Below the pieces are notes generated by a model. That model ran no database searches, was not told where the DNA came from, and worked only from the letters and a program-made list of their open reading frames with translations. From the NCBI RefSeq assembly GCF_047717795.1, contig NZ_CP159808.1, positions 124,001-188,000 on the forward strand: 64,000 nt of DNA, given 5' to 3'. The stretch comes from Marisalimonas sp016777705 (GTDB taxonomy: Bacteria > Pseudomonadota > Alphaproteobacteria > Puniceispirillales > Marisalimonadaceae). The translations under genes were made by a program, and so were the position numbers. Shown here in pieces: positions 25,977 through 35,155 of this stretch. Every line of letters begins with the position of its first letter. The first letter of the stretch is position 1.

Positions 25977-26861
25977 ATTTTTCATACTATTAATTGGTAC
26001 TTTTATGTAAATATTCCCATCTTCTTCAGGCGGTGGAAGATGTCCTGCTCTCATATTAACTTGAATGGATGGGATAATAAGTTTTGGCATATTTAATGTT
26101 TTATCTCTTTCTTCTCGTATTTTCACGAACTCATCTTCACTGATTGATGTTTTAACATGAATATTATTTTTCTTCTGTTCTCCAACAGTTGTCGACCATT
26201 TGACTCCTCTATTTGAGGGAGGATAATCGTGACAAACTAAAATTTCTGTTTCGTCTGGGAAACTTAATATTTTCTGAATTGATTTATAAAGTTGTCGAGC
26301 ATCGCCACCTGGAAAATCAGCCCTTGCACTTCCAAGATCTGGCATAAATAAAGTGTCTCCAACAAAAATAGAGTTGCCTATCACATGAGCGTTGCAGGCG
26401 GGTGTATGACCAGGTGTATGAATTACCTTGCACTGAATTCTACCAATTTTATACTGATCACCTTCTCTAAATAGTTTATCAAACTGGCTTCCATCTCTTT
26501 GAAACTCTGTTCCGGCATTAAATGTCTTGCCAAAAATATTTTGGATGTCCGAGATATTTTCAGAAATACCAATCTTACCTCCAAGTTTATTTTGAATATA
26601 AGGAGATGCTGAGAGGTGATCTGCATGTACGTGAGTTTCAATAAGCCATTCTAGGTTCAGTTTTTTGTCATTTATAAAAGATATTATTTTGTCAGCGTTT
26701 ACATAATCTATATCCCCAGACGAATAATCAAAATCCAGAACACTATCAATAACCGCACATTTTTTTTCTAGCTCATCATAAACTACATAACTTAGTGTAG
26801 ATGTCGTCTTATCAAAAAAAACCTTAATTTCATGTAATTTTTCAGAATTAATATCGTTCAC
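25968..26861 (-). CDS. MBL-fold hydrolase, persulfide dioxygenase-like
   Basis: A 297-residue metallo-beta-lactamase-fold protein. The metal motif T-H-V-H-A-D-H is at 76-82, then HTPGHTPACNA, GDTLFMPDLGSARADFPGGD and CHDYPPSNRG, followed by a long C-terminal segment with SEDEFVKIREERDKTLNMP and VNMRAGHLPPPE. This pattern is that of the Blh/ETHE1-related persulfide dioxygenases. These oxidise glutathione persulfide to sulfite. A GTG start at 26861 is the only usable one in front of the domain. It follows the amidase gene after 18 bases and may be co-transcribed with it. A GST at 21154 and a TauE-type exporter at 16806 could in principle serve sulfide oxidation, but they are not adjacent. Confidence 0.86.
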   Translation of the reverse strand: MNDINSEKLHEIKVFFDKTTSTLSYVVYDELEKKCAVIDSVLDFDYSSGDIDYVNADKIISFINDKKLNLEWLIETHVHADHLSASPYIQNKLGGKIGISENISDIQNIFGKTFNAGTEFQRDGSQFDKLFREGDQYKIGRIQCKVIHTPGHTPACNAHVIGNSIFVGDTLFMPDLGSARADFPGGDARQLYKSIQKILSFPDETEILVCHDYPPSNRGVKWSTTVGEQKKNNIHVKTSISEDEFVKIREERDKTLNMPKLIIPSIQVNMRAGHLPPPEEDGNIYIKVPINSMKNLI

Positions 26862-26879
26862 CCTATTAATCTTGTTAAG

Positions 26880-28301
26880 TTATTTTATCTCTGGTACTGG
26901 CCTTTTAGTTAATTGATTAACCATTAGAACAGATTCTAGACTTTTTGCAATTTCTGATAATTGAACATCTTTGCCAGCAGGCGCAATCAATTGAATTCCA
27001 AAAGGCATCTTTTTATGATCTAATCCACAAGGTAGCGCCCAAACACATGGAATAGCCATAGTAGACGCATAACTTAGTGCTAACCATCTCATATAAGTTG
27101 GCATTTTTTTACCATTAATGGTATCTACAAATAATTGTTCGTGAGGGTAAGGTGAAACAGCCGCTGCTGGACAGATTAAAACATCATATTCATTAAAAAA
27201 ATTACGAAAACTCTTATAAATTTTTGTTTGCATTACATGTGCCCAAGAAACATCTGCAAGGTTGTATTTTAATCCTCGTTCAACGTTATCTATTACGTTT
27301 GGTCCTAGTAAATCTTTGTGAAGATCAAACTTCTCTTTATGAGATGCAACAAAATTAAAGCCTCTAATTATTTCAAAGCATTCGTGAATATCTAAAAAAT
27401 CTGGATGATCTTCTTTTGAAAGAAGAAAATTACTTTTAAATGTATTTATTTTTTCTAAAAGAGTAGCCTTTATATTGTTGTCTACAGGGGCGCAGCCTAA
27501 GTCAGGCGAATATGCCATTTTAACACCTGATAAGTCTGCTCCAATTAATTCGTCAGGCATTGATAAACTATTTAGACTAGAAAAAGGGTCCGCCCTATTT
27601 AAGTTAACTTGAGCTTGTAATAATAGGTAAGTGTCTGAAACATCTCTTCCCATTGGTCCTTGAACTGAAAAAGGGTTTAGTGAAACAGATGCCTCTGTTG
27701 CTGGAACTAGGCCAGGAGAAGGTCTAAATCCTGTTACTCCACAATAACCAGCAGGAGTTCTTAAGCTACCACCATAATCACTTCCATTTGCGAGTGGCAT
27801 CATGTTGGTAGCTAACGCTGCAGCGCTGCCACCCGACGAACCTGCAGGAGTTTTCGTTAAATCAAACGGGTTGCATGTTGCGCCGTAAACCTTGTTTTTT
27901 GTGTTTGCTCCAGCTCCAAATTCTGGGGTGTTAGTTTTACAAAAAACTATCCCGCCTTCAGCTCTTATATCTGCTACAACACTATCGTCATAATCAGGAA
28001 TTCTGTTTTCAAATAACTTTGAACCTGAAGTTGACCGTAAGTCTTTGACAGGGTTTAAGTCTTTAATTCCAACAGGAAGGCCATGAAGCAAACCTAGTTC
28101 TTTTCCTGCCATCACGTCATCTTCTGCTTTTTTAGCTTCTTTTAAAACATCTTCATGATTTATAGCAACAACAGCGTTTATTGATGGATTATATCTTTCA
28201 ATTTGATCAATGCAGCTTTTCGTTAATTCTAAAGGAGAAAGTTGCTTGTTTCCTATTAACTTTCTGGCTTCAGTCGCGCTGAGATCATTAGGCCTAGTCA
28301 T
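26880..28301 (-). CDS. Amidase-signature family hydrolase (second copy)
   Basis: A 473-residue AS-family amidase with a complete triad: Lys80 in GLPVGIKDLNP, the cis-Ser in AGSSGGSAAALA (153-164) and the nucleophile Ser179 in YGGSLRTPA. The length and the C-terminal PCGLDHKKMPFGIQLIAP are typical of aliphatic or aryl amidases rather than GatA. It starts at ATG 28301, six bases behind GGAG; an upstream in-frame start at 28322 would include that site. Divergent from irr across about 134 bases. It is the first gene of an amidase-MBL pair and belongs to the same accessory block as the aminotransferase and FAH-type enzymes. Confidence 0.9.
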   Translation of the reverse strand: MTRPNDLSATEARKLIGNKQLSPLELTKSCIDQIERYNPSINAVVAINHEDVLKEAKKAEDDVMAGKELGLLHGLPVGIKDLNPVKDLRSTSGSKLFENRIPDYDDSVVADIRAEGGIVFCKTNTPEFGAGANTKNKVYGATCNPFDLTKTPAGSSGGSAAALATNMMPLANGSDYGGSLRTPAGYCGVTGFRPSPGLVPATEASVSLNPFSVQGPMGRDVSDTYLLLQAQVNLNRADPFSSLNSLSMPDELIGADLSGVKMAYSPDLGCAPVDNNIKATLLEKINTFKSNFLLSKEDHPDFLDIHECFEIIRGFNFVASHKEKFDLHKDLLGPNVIDNVERGLKYNLADVSWAHVMQTKIYKSFRNFFNEYDVLICPAAAVSPYPHEQLFVDTINGKKMPTYMRWLALSYASTMAIPCVWALPCGLDHKKMPFGIQLIAPAGKDVQLSEIAKSLESVLMVNQLTKRPVPEIK

Positions 28302-28435
28302 GTTTTTCTCCTTTATTAACATATGATCTCATTTTGTATAGATTTCGTAAAGATAGAATCTATTAACTTGACAATATTTGTGTATAATTTTAATTGATTT
28401 AATTAAATTACGTTTCAATGATTAAGTAATAAGTT

Positions 28436-28834
28436 ATGCAAAGTAAAATAAAATTAAGAAATGCAGGGTTACGACCAACTAATCAAAGGATAATAATAGC
28501 TGATTTACTCTTTAATGGTTCAAATAGACATTTTACAGCGGAAAATCTCCTGGATGAGATAAACTTATCTGGAAATAAAATGTCAATAGCAACAGTATAT
28601 AACTGCCTTAAAAAATTTAAAAATGTTGGCCTTATTAATCAAGTTGAAAGTGTAAATGACACTGCAATTTTTGATACTAATATGGATTTTCATCATCACT
28701 TTTTAGATGAAGAAACTGGCGAGTTAACAGACATTAAAAATAATCAGATACGTCTTCTAAAGCTTCCTGAAATTCCAAAAGGTTACATCAACAGCGGTGT
28801 TGATATTATTATAAAAATTAAGAAAAATAATTGA
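28436..28834 (+). CDS. irr: Fur-family regulator of the Irr (iron response) type
   Basis: A 132-residue Fur-superfamily protein: winged helix at about 5-70 (GLRPTNQRIIIADLLF, SIATVYNCLKKF) and a short dimerisation part. The three-histidine motif DFHHHF (86-88) and the tail DIKNNQIRLLKLPEIPKGY match Irr, the alphaproteobacterial regulator that senses haem and iron. The Cys pairs of zinc-structured Fur and PerR are missing; only Cys57 is present. Irr represses or activates iron and peroxide genes. katG starts about 100 bases downstream, with an Irr-type box in between. The ribosome-binding site is weak. A TTGACA at 28368 lies upstream, but I could not pair it with a well-spaced -10. PerR-like function is the main alternative. 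Confidence 0.86.
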   Translation: MQSKIKLRNAGLRPTNQRIIIADLLFNGSNRHFTAENLLDEINLSGNKMSIATVYNCLKKFKNVGLINQVESVNDTAIFDTNMDFHHHFLDEETGELTDIKNNQIRLLKLPEIPKGYINSGVDIIIKIKKNN

Positions 28835-28844
28835 TTTAATTTAC

Positions 28845-28861
28845 TTTAAAATAGTTCTAAA
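28845..28861. promoter_or_regulatory. Putative Irr box (iron control element) upstream of katG
   Basis: The sequence TTTA-N9-TAAA fits the iron-control-element pattern reported for Irr, and the right half reads TTCTAAA. It begins ten bases after the irr stop and ends four bases before the -35 hexamer of the katG promoter. A smaller perfect repeat, TAGTT-CTA-AACTA, overlaps it at 28852-28864. In AT-rich DNA such a match can occur by chance; position beside irr and katG is the main support. Confidence 0.5.
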
Positions 28862-28865
28862 CTAC

Positions 28866-28894
28866 TTGACATATATAAATACAATTCATATTTT
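28866..28894 (+). promoter_or_regulatory. Sigma70-type promoter of katG
   Basis: A consensus -35 TTGACA at 28866-28871 and a -10 TATTTT at 28889-28894 are separated by the ideal 17 bases. Transcription would begin near 28901 and leave a leader of about 30 bases before the katG ATG. Confidence 0.65.
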
Positions 28895-28933
28895 CATTAC
28901 TTATAAACAACATATATTTTGAAAGGATTCTTC

Positions 28934-31069
28934 ATGGATGATATTGGAAAATGTCCAGTAATGCATGGTTCAGCTACAACTAACAGTGGTATAAGTACAT
29001 CTAATCGTGATTGGTGGCCAAACCAGTTAAATTTAAATATACTTCATCAAGGCGACAAAAGATCTAATCCAATGGATTTAGACTTTGATTATCGTGAAGA
29101 ATTCAAAAAATTAGATTACCAAGCTCTTAAAAAAGATCTCAATGATTTGATGACAGATACTAAAGATTGGTGGCCAGCTGATTATGGTCATTACGGTCCT
29201 TTTTTTATTCGTATGACATGGCATGCAGCTGGGACATACAGGACTAGTGATGGTCGTGGTGGCGGCGGAACAGGTGATCAGCGATTTGCTCCTCTGAATA
29301 GTTGGCCTGATAATGGTAATTTAGACAAAGCAAGAAGATTATTATGGCCGATTAAACAAAAATACGGAAACAAAATTAGCTGGGCAGATTTATTTATATT
29401 AACTGGTAATGTGGCGATTGAATCAATGGGTGGAAAAACTTTTGGATTTAGTGGTGGGCGTGCTGATATATGGTCTCCTCCAGAGGATATATATTGGGGT
29501 AAAGAAAATGAGTGGCTTGAAAACAAGCGTTACTCAGGAGACCGTGAATTAGAAATGCCACTAGGGGCAGTTCAGATGGGCTTGATTTATGTTAACCCTC
29601 AAGGTCCTGACGGAAATCCTGATCCATTAGCAAGTGCTAGAGATATTCGCGAGACATTTGCAAGAATGGCAATGAATGATGAAGAAACTGTAGCTCTTAC
29701 GGCGGGAGGGCATACTTTCGGAAAAGCACATGGTGCATCAGATCCTGATAAATATGTAGGCGCAGAACCAGAAGGCGCTCCAATAGAGCAAATGGGACTT
29801 GGATGGCAAAATTCATATGGTTCTGGAGTTGGAAGAGACACAATAACAAGTGGAATTGAAGGAGCATGGACTGCAAATCCAACAAAATGGGATAATGGTT
29901 ATTTTGATTTACTTTTCGGTTATGAATGGGAATTAGTTAAAAGTCCTGCAGGAGCTCATCAATGGCATCCTATTAATCCAAAAGATGAAGACTTAGCTCC
30001 AGATGCTCAAGATGGTTCAATTAAAGTAACCACTATGATGACAACAGCTGACATGGCAATGAGAGAAGATCCTTCTTATAAAGTTATTTCTAAGCGCTTT
30101 CATGAAAACCCGGATCAGTTTCAAGATGCCTTTGCAAGAGCATGGTTTAAACTTTTGCATCGTGATATGGGACCAAAGACACGTTATCTTGGACCAGAAG
30201 TTCCAGAAGAAGAACTTATATGGCAGGACCCTGTTCCAACTGGAAATAAAAACTATGATGTTAAGCAAGTAAAGTCTCTTATAAGTTCAAGTGGATTGTC
30301 AACTCAACAGATGGTAGAAACAGCTTGGGCGAGTGCATCTACCTACAGGGGAACAGATATGCGAGGAGGTGCAAACGGAGCACGTATTCGTTTAGAACCT
30401 CAAAAGAACTGGGAAGTTAACAAGCCAAGTGAACTATCTAAAATTTTAGATATTTATTCTGATATATCAGAAAAAACGAGTGCTTCTATTGCGGATATTA
30501 TAGTACTTGCTGGTAATATAGGTGTTGAAGAAGCTTCAGGTAAGTCACTTGAATTCATTCCTGGAAGGGGTGATGCTACTCAAGAAAATACAGATGTAGA
30601 TTCATTTGAAGTTCTAGAACCGGTTGTGGATGGTTTTAGAAATTTTCAGAAACAAGATTATGGTGTTAGTCCAGAAGAAATGCTTTTAGATAAAGCTCAA
30701 ATAATGGGTTTAACTGCACCAGAAATGACAGTGCTTATCGGCGGCATGAGATCGCTTGGTATAAGTTCAAATGGTTATGGTATATTTACTGAGCCATCTG
30801 GCAAATTAACAAATGATTTCTTCGTAAAACTTCTGGATATGGGAATTGAGTGGAAGCCTGCAGGTAAAAATTCTTATGATGGTTTTGATAGAGCAAGTTC
30901 AAAAAAAATTAGTTCTGCCTCACGCGTAGACCTTGCGTTTGGATCTAACTCACAACTACGTGCTATTGCAGAAGTATATGCATGCAGTGACTCAAAAAAT
31001 AAGTTTATCAATGACTTTGTAGCAGCATGGAACAAAGTTATGAACTTAGATAGATTTGATTTAATATAA
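28934..31069 (+). CDS. katG: Catalase-peroxidase KatG
   Basis: A 711-residue bifunctional haem catalase-peroxidase. The distal triad Arg93-Trp96-His97 is in FIRMTWHAAGTYR, and the proximal His260 is in TAGGHTFGKAHG. The Met-Tyr-Trp cross-link needed for catalase activity is complete: Trp96, Tyr219 in GLIYVNPQGP and Met245 in ARMAMND. The C-terminal half is the usual degenerate second domain. The ATG at 28934 follows AAGGA by six bases; a TTG at 28919 precedes that site. It has its own promoter with an Irr-type box directly after irr, so its expression is probably tied to iron or haem status as well as peroxide. A strong hairpin terminator follows. Confidence 0.97.
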   Translation: MDDIGKCPVMHGSATTNSGISTSNRDWWPNQLNLNILHQGDKRSNPMDLDFDYREEFKKLDYQALKKDLNDLMTDTKDWWPADYGHYGPFFIRMTWHAAGTYRTSDGRGGGGTGDQRFAPLNSWPDNGNLDKARRLLWPIKQKYGNKISWADLFILTGNVAIESMGGKTFGFSGGRADIWSPPEDIYWGKENEWLENKRYSGDRELEMPLGAVQMGLIYVNPQGPDGNPDPLASARDIRETFARMAMNDEETVALTAGGHTFGKAHGASDPDKYVGAEPEGAPIEQMGLGWQNSYGSGVGRDTITSGIEGAWTANPTKWDNGYFDLLFGYEWELVKSPAGAHQWHPINPKDEDLAPDAQDGSIKVTTMMTTADMAMREDPSYKVISKRFHENPDQFQDAFARAWFKLLHRDMGPKTRYLGPEVPEEELIWQDPVPTGNKNYDVKQVKSLISSSGLSTQQMVETAWASASTYRGTDMRGGANGARIRLEPQKNWEVNKPSELSKILDIYSDISEKTSASIADIIVLAGNIGVEEASGKSLEFIPGRGDATQENTDVDSFEVLEPVVDGFRNFQKQDYGVSPEEMLLDKAQIMGLTAPEMTVLIGGMRSLGISSNGYGIFTEPSGKLTNDFFVKLLDMGIEWKPAGKNSYDGFDRASSKKISSASRVDLAFGSNSQLRAIAEVYACSDSKNKFINDFVAAWNKVMNLDRFDLI

Positions 31070-31080
31070 ATATTACAAAC

Positions 31081-31118
31081 AAAGAGGCAGTTAATAAATA
31101 TAGATTAATTGCCTCTTT
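31081..31118. terminator. Bidirectional terminator between katG and xerC
   Basis: A 15-bp stem (left arm AAAGAGGCAGTTAAT, right arm ATTAATTGCCTCTTT, one G-T pair) with an eight-base loop, followed on the plus strand by TTTTAT and on the minus strand by a T-rich stretch. It separates the convergent katG and xerC genes, and its last base is part of the xerC stop codon. Confidence 0.88.
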
Positions 31119-32035
31119 TATGATCTAGGATGAATTGCTTTATGTAAACTCAGTAGTTCTGTCTCATTAACGTCAGTGTATCTTTGAGTTGTAGATAAAC
31201 TTGAATGACCTAAAAGTTGCTGTATAGCTCTTAAGTCAGCTCCTCCAGATAATAAATGAGTTGCAAATGCATGTCTTAAAGCATGTGGTGTGGTGTGAGA
31301 AGGCAAGCCTAGTTCATATCTTAAGTTTTCTACTCTTCTTTGGATAATTCGAGGAGATAATACTCCTCCTCTTTTTCCAAGGAAAAGAGGACCGTCTTCC
31401 TGAACATTAAATGGACAAAGATCTAAGTAATCTTTAACACCATCACAAATTATAGGCAGTAAAGGAATATCTCTATATTTATTACCTTTTCCAAGAACCC
31501 TTAACCAATCACCTCTGGGAGCTTCTTTTTTTTTAAGAGATAAAGCCTCACTAATTCTTAAGCCTGCTCCATATAATAGTAACATTACTGCTCTATCACG
31601 TAGATTTATCCAGGCATGATTTTTTTCATCTATTAAAGAGAATAATGCCTTTGTAACTAAATTTGAATCGATTGATTTTGGAAAATTTCTTTTCAGCTTT
31701 GGACTTTTGAAAATTGATACATCAAGTGTTGAAATAGTTTTATCTTTTAGTAAAAATCTGAAAAAATTTTTTAAACTAGATATTCTTCTTGCTACTGTTG
31801 GTCTGGATAATTTTCGTTCTGACAGATTAAAAAGATATTCTCTGATTACCTGTTTATTAGGGGCTAAGAAATTATGTTTTTCGTTGTTACAAAATTTTAA
31901 AAAATCTAAAACGTCTCTTTTATATGCATTCAGTGTATGTGTTCCAAAACCACGAATAGTCTCGAGGTATTTTATCCATGGTTCAATTATACTAATTGTA
32001 TAATCTGTAAAATTATTTTTTTTTAATGTTACCAT
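31118..32035 (-). CDS. xerC: Tyrosine recombinase XerC-like
   Basis: A 305-residue tyrosine recombinase. The N-terminal SAM-like core-binding domain runs to about 115. The catalytic residues are all visible: Arg in GAGLRISEAL, Lys in VLGKGNKYRD, the His-x-x-Arg in TPHALRHAFATHLL, His in LLGHSSLSTT and the nucleophile Tyr in TQRYTDV. The length and the TTQRYTDV segment fit XerC/XerD, which resolve chromosome dimers at dif. No dif site or mobile element was noticed nearby, and the housekeeping neighbours (priA, fsa/tal) support a resident recombinase rather than a phage integrase. XerC versus XerD is a best guess. It begins seven bases after the aldolase stop. Confidence 0.88.
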   Translation of the reverse strand: MVTLKKNNFTDYTISIIEPWIKYLETIRGFGTHTLNAYKRDVLDFLKFCNNEKHNFLAPNKQVIREYLFNLSERKLSRPTVARRISSLKNFFRFLLKDKTISTLDVSIFKSPKLKRNFPKSIDSNLVTKALFSLIDEKNHAWINLRDRAVMLLLYGAGLRISEALSLKKKEAPRGDWLRVLGKGNKYRDIPLLPIICDGVKDYLDLCPFNVQEDGPLFLGKRGGVLSPRIIQRRVENLRYELGLPSHTTPHALRHAFATHLLSGGADLRAIQQLLGHSSLSTTQRYTDVNETELLSLHKAIHPRS

Positions 32036-32042
32036 TAATTAA

Positions 32043-32696
32043 CTATAATATTGATTGCCCAGTTTTTTTCCAATCTGCTAAGAAATCTGCTAAACCTTTG
32101 TCAGTAAGTGGATGGTTGTACATAGCTTTCAAGAACTTAGGTGGAATAGTAGCAACATCTGCACCAAATTTAGCAGAATCTATAATGTCTTGAACACTTC
32201 TTATTGAAGCGGCTAAAACTTTAGTTTCAAAACCATGAATGTCATATATTTCTGTTATTTCAGAAATTAAATTTATACCATCGGAACCAATGTCGTCTAA
32301 GCGACCTATAAAAGGTGATATAAAAGACGCTCCTGCTTTTGCAGCTAATATGGCTTGAGCTGAATTAAAACATAAAGTCACATTAACCATAATTCCATCT
32401 TCAGAGAAAACTTTACAAGCTCTTAGACCATCAAATGTTAAAGGAACTTTAATTGCAACGTTTTGAGCAATTGCAGAGAGCTTTCGCCCTTCTTTAATCA
32501 TTGTTTCAAAATCTGTTGCTGTAACTTCTGCACTAACTGGTCCAGACACTTCGTTACAAATTTCTTCAATGGTTTCAATAATATTTCGTCCAGATTTAGC
32601 AATTAAAGAGGGATTTGTTGTTACGCCATCAATTAATCCAGTAATATTGAGGGACTTAATTTCATCAATTTCTGCAGTATCTATAAATAATTCCAT
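32043..32696 (-). CDS. Fructose-6-phosphate aldolase / transaldolase-like (TalC/FsaA type)
   Basis: A 217-residue short transaldolase-family TIM barrel. The N-terminal MELFIDTAEIDEIK, GVTTNPSLIAKSG and SAEVTATDFETMI are typical, the Schiff-base Lys is in NVAIKVPLTFDG, and SPFIGRLDDIG is the phosphate-binding part. The short form is found as fructose-6-phosphate aldolase or as the transaldolase of the non-oxidative pentose phosphate pathway in many bacteria; which one cannot be decided here. It lies directly upstream of xerC on the same strand and is divergent from priA across 126 bases of very AT-rich DNA. Confidence 0.9.
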   Translation of the reverse strand: MELFIDTAEIDEIKSLNITGLIDGVTTNPSLIAKSGRNIIETIEEICNEVSGPVSAEVTATDFETMIKEGRKLSAIAQNVAIKVPLTFDGLRACKVFSEDGIMVNVTLCFNSAQAILAAKAGASFISPFIGRLDDIGSDGINLISEITEIYDIHGFETKVLAASIRSVQDIIDSAKFGADVATIPPKFLKAMYNHPLTDKGLADFLADWKKTGQSIL

Positions 32697-32822
32697 TCTT
32701 AGTCCTTTTTAGATTTTTATGTGCTTTCATAAAACTAATATTTCGTTATCTATATTTTATAATACATTATGTTTATAATGATAACTAAAATTAATATTTA
32801 AATATTTAGATTAAGTTAATAA

Positions 32823-35057
32823 ATGAAAAGCATTAAAACAAAAGAAGTAGCTGTATTATTAATTGGCCCATTTAACGATACTTTTGATTACTTAATTGAA
32901 GAAAATATAAATGAGATTAGCGTAGGACAGATTGTATCAGCGCCGTTTAGGCAAAGAAAAGTAGTTGGGATAATTGTAAGTGAAGGCTCTAAAACAATTT
33001 CTCAAAGTAAGTTAAAAACTCTTATTGATATATATGAGATTGATCCCATACCTTTACCTACGATTGATTTAATTAGTTTCTTGGCAAATTGGAATTGTGT
33101 TTATAAAGGGCTTGTTTTAAAAATGGTTTTAAGCCCACTGGAAGCTATTATTTCTCCACAGTATAATAAAATATATAAATATAATCTTGAAGATAGTTTA
33201 TCAATTGATTCAATTGATAACAAAAAATTAAGGTCAAAGAGAAAGCTTGTTTTAGATGCTTTGATCAATTCAGATAAAGAAGTATACGAAACTTCTTTAA
33301 TACAAGACATCGGCGTATCAAAAACAGTCTTAAAAGATATGGTAAATAAAAACCTTATTATAGAAAAGTTAATTAAAATAATGCCTGATTTTTCTAAAAA
33401 TTTTATTAAAAGCAATGATATAAAAAAAGAGAATGATAAGCTTTTAAACGAACATCAGAAAAATGCCGTTGATAAAATTAACAAATCAATCCTAAAGGAT
33501 AAAACAGATTGTTTTTTATTAGACGGCGTCCCTGGTTCTGGTAAGACCGAGACTTATTTTGAAACTGTGCGAACATGTTTGAATGAACGAAAACAGGTTT
33601 TAATTTTGCTACCAGAAATAGCTTTAACACCTGACTGGCAAAAAAGATTTTATAACAAATTTAATTTTAACCCATTGGTTTGGCATTCTGATGTTAGCAA
33701 GAAAAAAAGAAAAGAAATTTGGTTGTCTGCATTGAGTGGAACAGCTGGAGTAATTGTTGGAGCCAGATCTGCATTAATGATACCAATTTCAAAATTGGGT
33801 TTGATTGTAGTAGACGAAGAACATGAGCCGGCATTTAAACAAGAAGAAAATGTTAGATATAATGCCAGAGATATGGCTGTGTATAGAGCAAACAGGTCAT
33901 CAGCTACTATAGTTTTAGCTTCAGCTACACCATCGTTGGAAACTTTTTATAATATGAGGATGGGAAAGTATATTCACTTAACTTTGCCTAAAAGAGCAAC
34001 AGGTGCAGATATGCCAGATATAAAACTTTTAGATTTGAAATTGTACCCACCTCAAAAAGGGAATTGGATATCTCCACTATTAATTAATGAAATTCAAAAT
34101 AAATTACTCAAAAAAGAACAAACATTATTATTTTTAAATAGGAGAGGTTACGCGCCCCTAAGAGTATGTAATTCATGCGGTAACAAAGTTAAATGTATAA
34201 ATTGTGAAACCTGGTTAGTTGAACATCGTTTAGTTAATTTATTAACATGTCACCATTGTGGATACAGCAAACATATTTCAAATATTTGTGAAGTATGTGG
34301 GAATAAAGATCAAATGAAATCTTGTGGTCCCGGAGTTGAGCGTATTGAAGAAGAAGTTCAAAGATTATTTCCGGAAGCTAAATCAATTACTCTTTCTAGT
34401 GATACCATGAAAAATCAAAATTTATTAACTAATGCTATCGAACAAATTAAAAACTCAGAAGTTGATATAATCATTGGAACACAAATGGTTGCAAAAGGTC
34501 ACGATTTCCCAAAACTAAAGTTAGTAGGTATAATAGACGGTGATATAGGGTTGTCTGGAGGTGATCTTAGAGCTTCTGAAAGAAGTTTTCAGCTTTTACA
34601 ACAAGTCGCAGGAAGATCTGGAAGACATACAACCAGTTCAAATGATAAAGGTATAGTTTATCTACAAACATTTGACACAGAAAACCCAATCATCAAAGCC
34701 ATTGCACAAAATAACCGGGACGAATTTTTTGAAAAAGAACTTATTTCTAGAAAAAATGCTAACATGCCTCCATATGGAAGGTTGGCAGCTATTATTCTTT
34801 CCTCTAAGTTTGAGAGTGACTTAGATAGTTTTGCTTCTGATGTTTCTAGATTGGCGCCATCTTTCAAAAACGTAAAAATTTTTGGGCCGGCTCCAGCTCC
34901 AATGTATTTTTTAAGAGGAAAATATAGAAGAAGGTTCTTAATTAAATCAGATAAAACTGTAAATATCCAAAAAGTTTTAATTGATTGGACAAAGAAAGTT
35001 CACAAACCCTCTAATATCAATTTAACTATTGATATTGATCCATTTTCGTTTATGTAA
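32823..35057 (+). CDS. priA: Primosomal replication restart helicase PriA
   Basis: A 744-residue PriA. The N-terminal DNA-binding domain is followed by the helicase core: Walker A LDGVPGSGKTET at about 237, the DEEH box in VVDEEHEPAFKQEE, SATPSLET, and the motif VI region QQVAGRSGR. The cysteine-rich zinc insert (CNSCGNKVKC, CHHCGYSKH, CEVCG) sits between the helicase lobes, as in all PriA proteins. It reloads DnaB at stalled replication forks. It has no close upstream partner and ends about 100 bases before atpH. Confidence 0.96.
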   Translation: MKSIKTKEVAVLLIGPFNDTFDYLIEENINEISVGQIVSAPFRQRKVVGIIVSEGSKTISQSKLKTLIDIYEIDPIPLPTIDLISFLANWNCVYKGLVLKMVLSPLEAIISPQYNKIYKYNLEDSLSIDSIDNKKLRSKRKLVLDALINSDKEVYETSLIQDIGVSKTVLKDMVNKNLIIEKLIKIMPDFSKNFIKSNDIKKENDKLLNEHQKNAVDKINKSILKDKTDCFLLDGVPGSGKTETYFETVRTCLNERKQVLILLPEIALTPDWQKRFYNKFNFNPLVWHSDVSKKKRKEIWLSALSGTAGVIVGARSALMIPISKLGLIVVDEEHEPAFKQEENVRYNARDMAVYRANRSSATIVLASATPSLETFYNMRMGKYIHLTLPKRATGADMPDIKLLDLKLYPPQKGNWISPLLINEIQNKLLKKEQTLLFLNRRGYAPLRVCNSCGNKVKCINCETWLVEHRLVNLLTCHHCGYSKHISNICEVCGNKDQMKSCGPGVERIEEEVQRLFPEAKSITLSSDTMKNQNLLTNAIEQIKNSEVDIIIGTQMVAKGHDFPKLKLVGIIDGDIGLSGGDLRASERSFQLLQQVAGRSGRHTTSSNDKGIVYLQTFDTENPIIKAIAQNNRDEFFEKELISRKNANMPPYGRLAAIILSSKFESDLDSFASDVSRLAPSFKNVKIFGPAPAPMYFLRGKYRRRFLIKSDKTVNIQKVLIDWTKKVHKPSNINLTIDIDPFSFM

Positions 35058-35155
35058 AATTAAGTGCCTATAAAGACCTTGTTACTTGCAATGAGTCCAA
35101 TGCTGTGCTAGCAATCCTTATATTTTATTAATTCAAAATTTAAGGAAGTATTAAG

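Noticed and set aside
28368..28396. TTGACA upstream of irr as a promoter
   Set aside because: The good TATAAT at 28383 is only nine bases away, and at 17 bases the hexamer is TAATTG, a poor match.
31118..32035. xerC-like gene as a phage or island integrase
   Set aside because: Neighbours are housekeeping genes on both sides, there is no tRNA or att-like direct repeat, and the domain layout and length are those of XerC/XerD.
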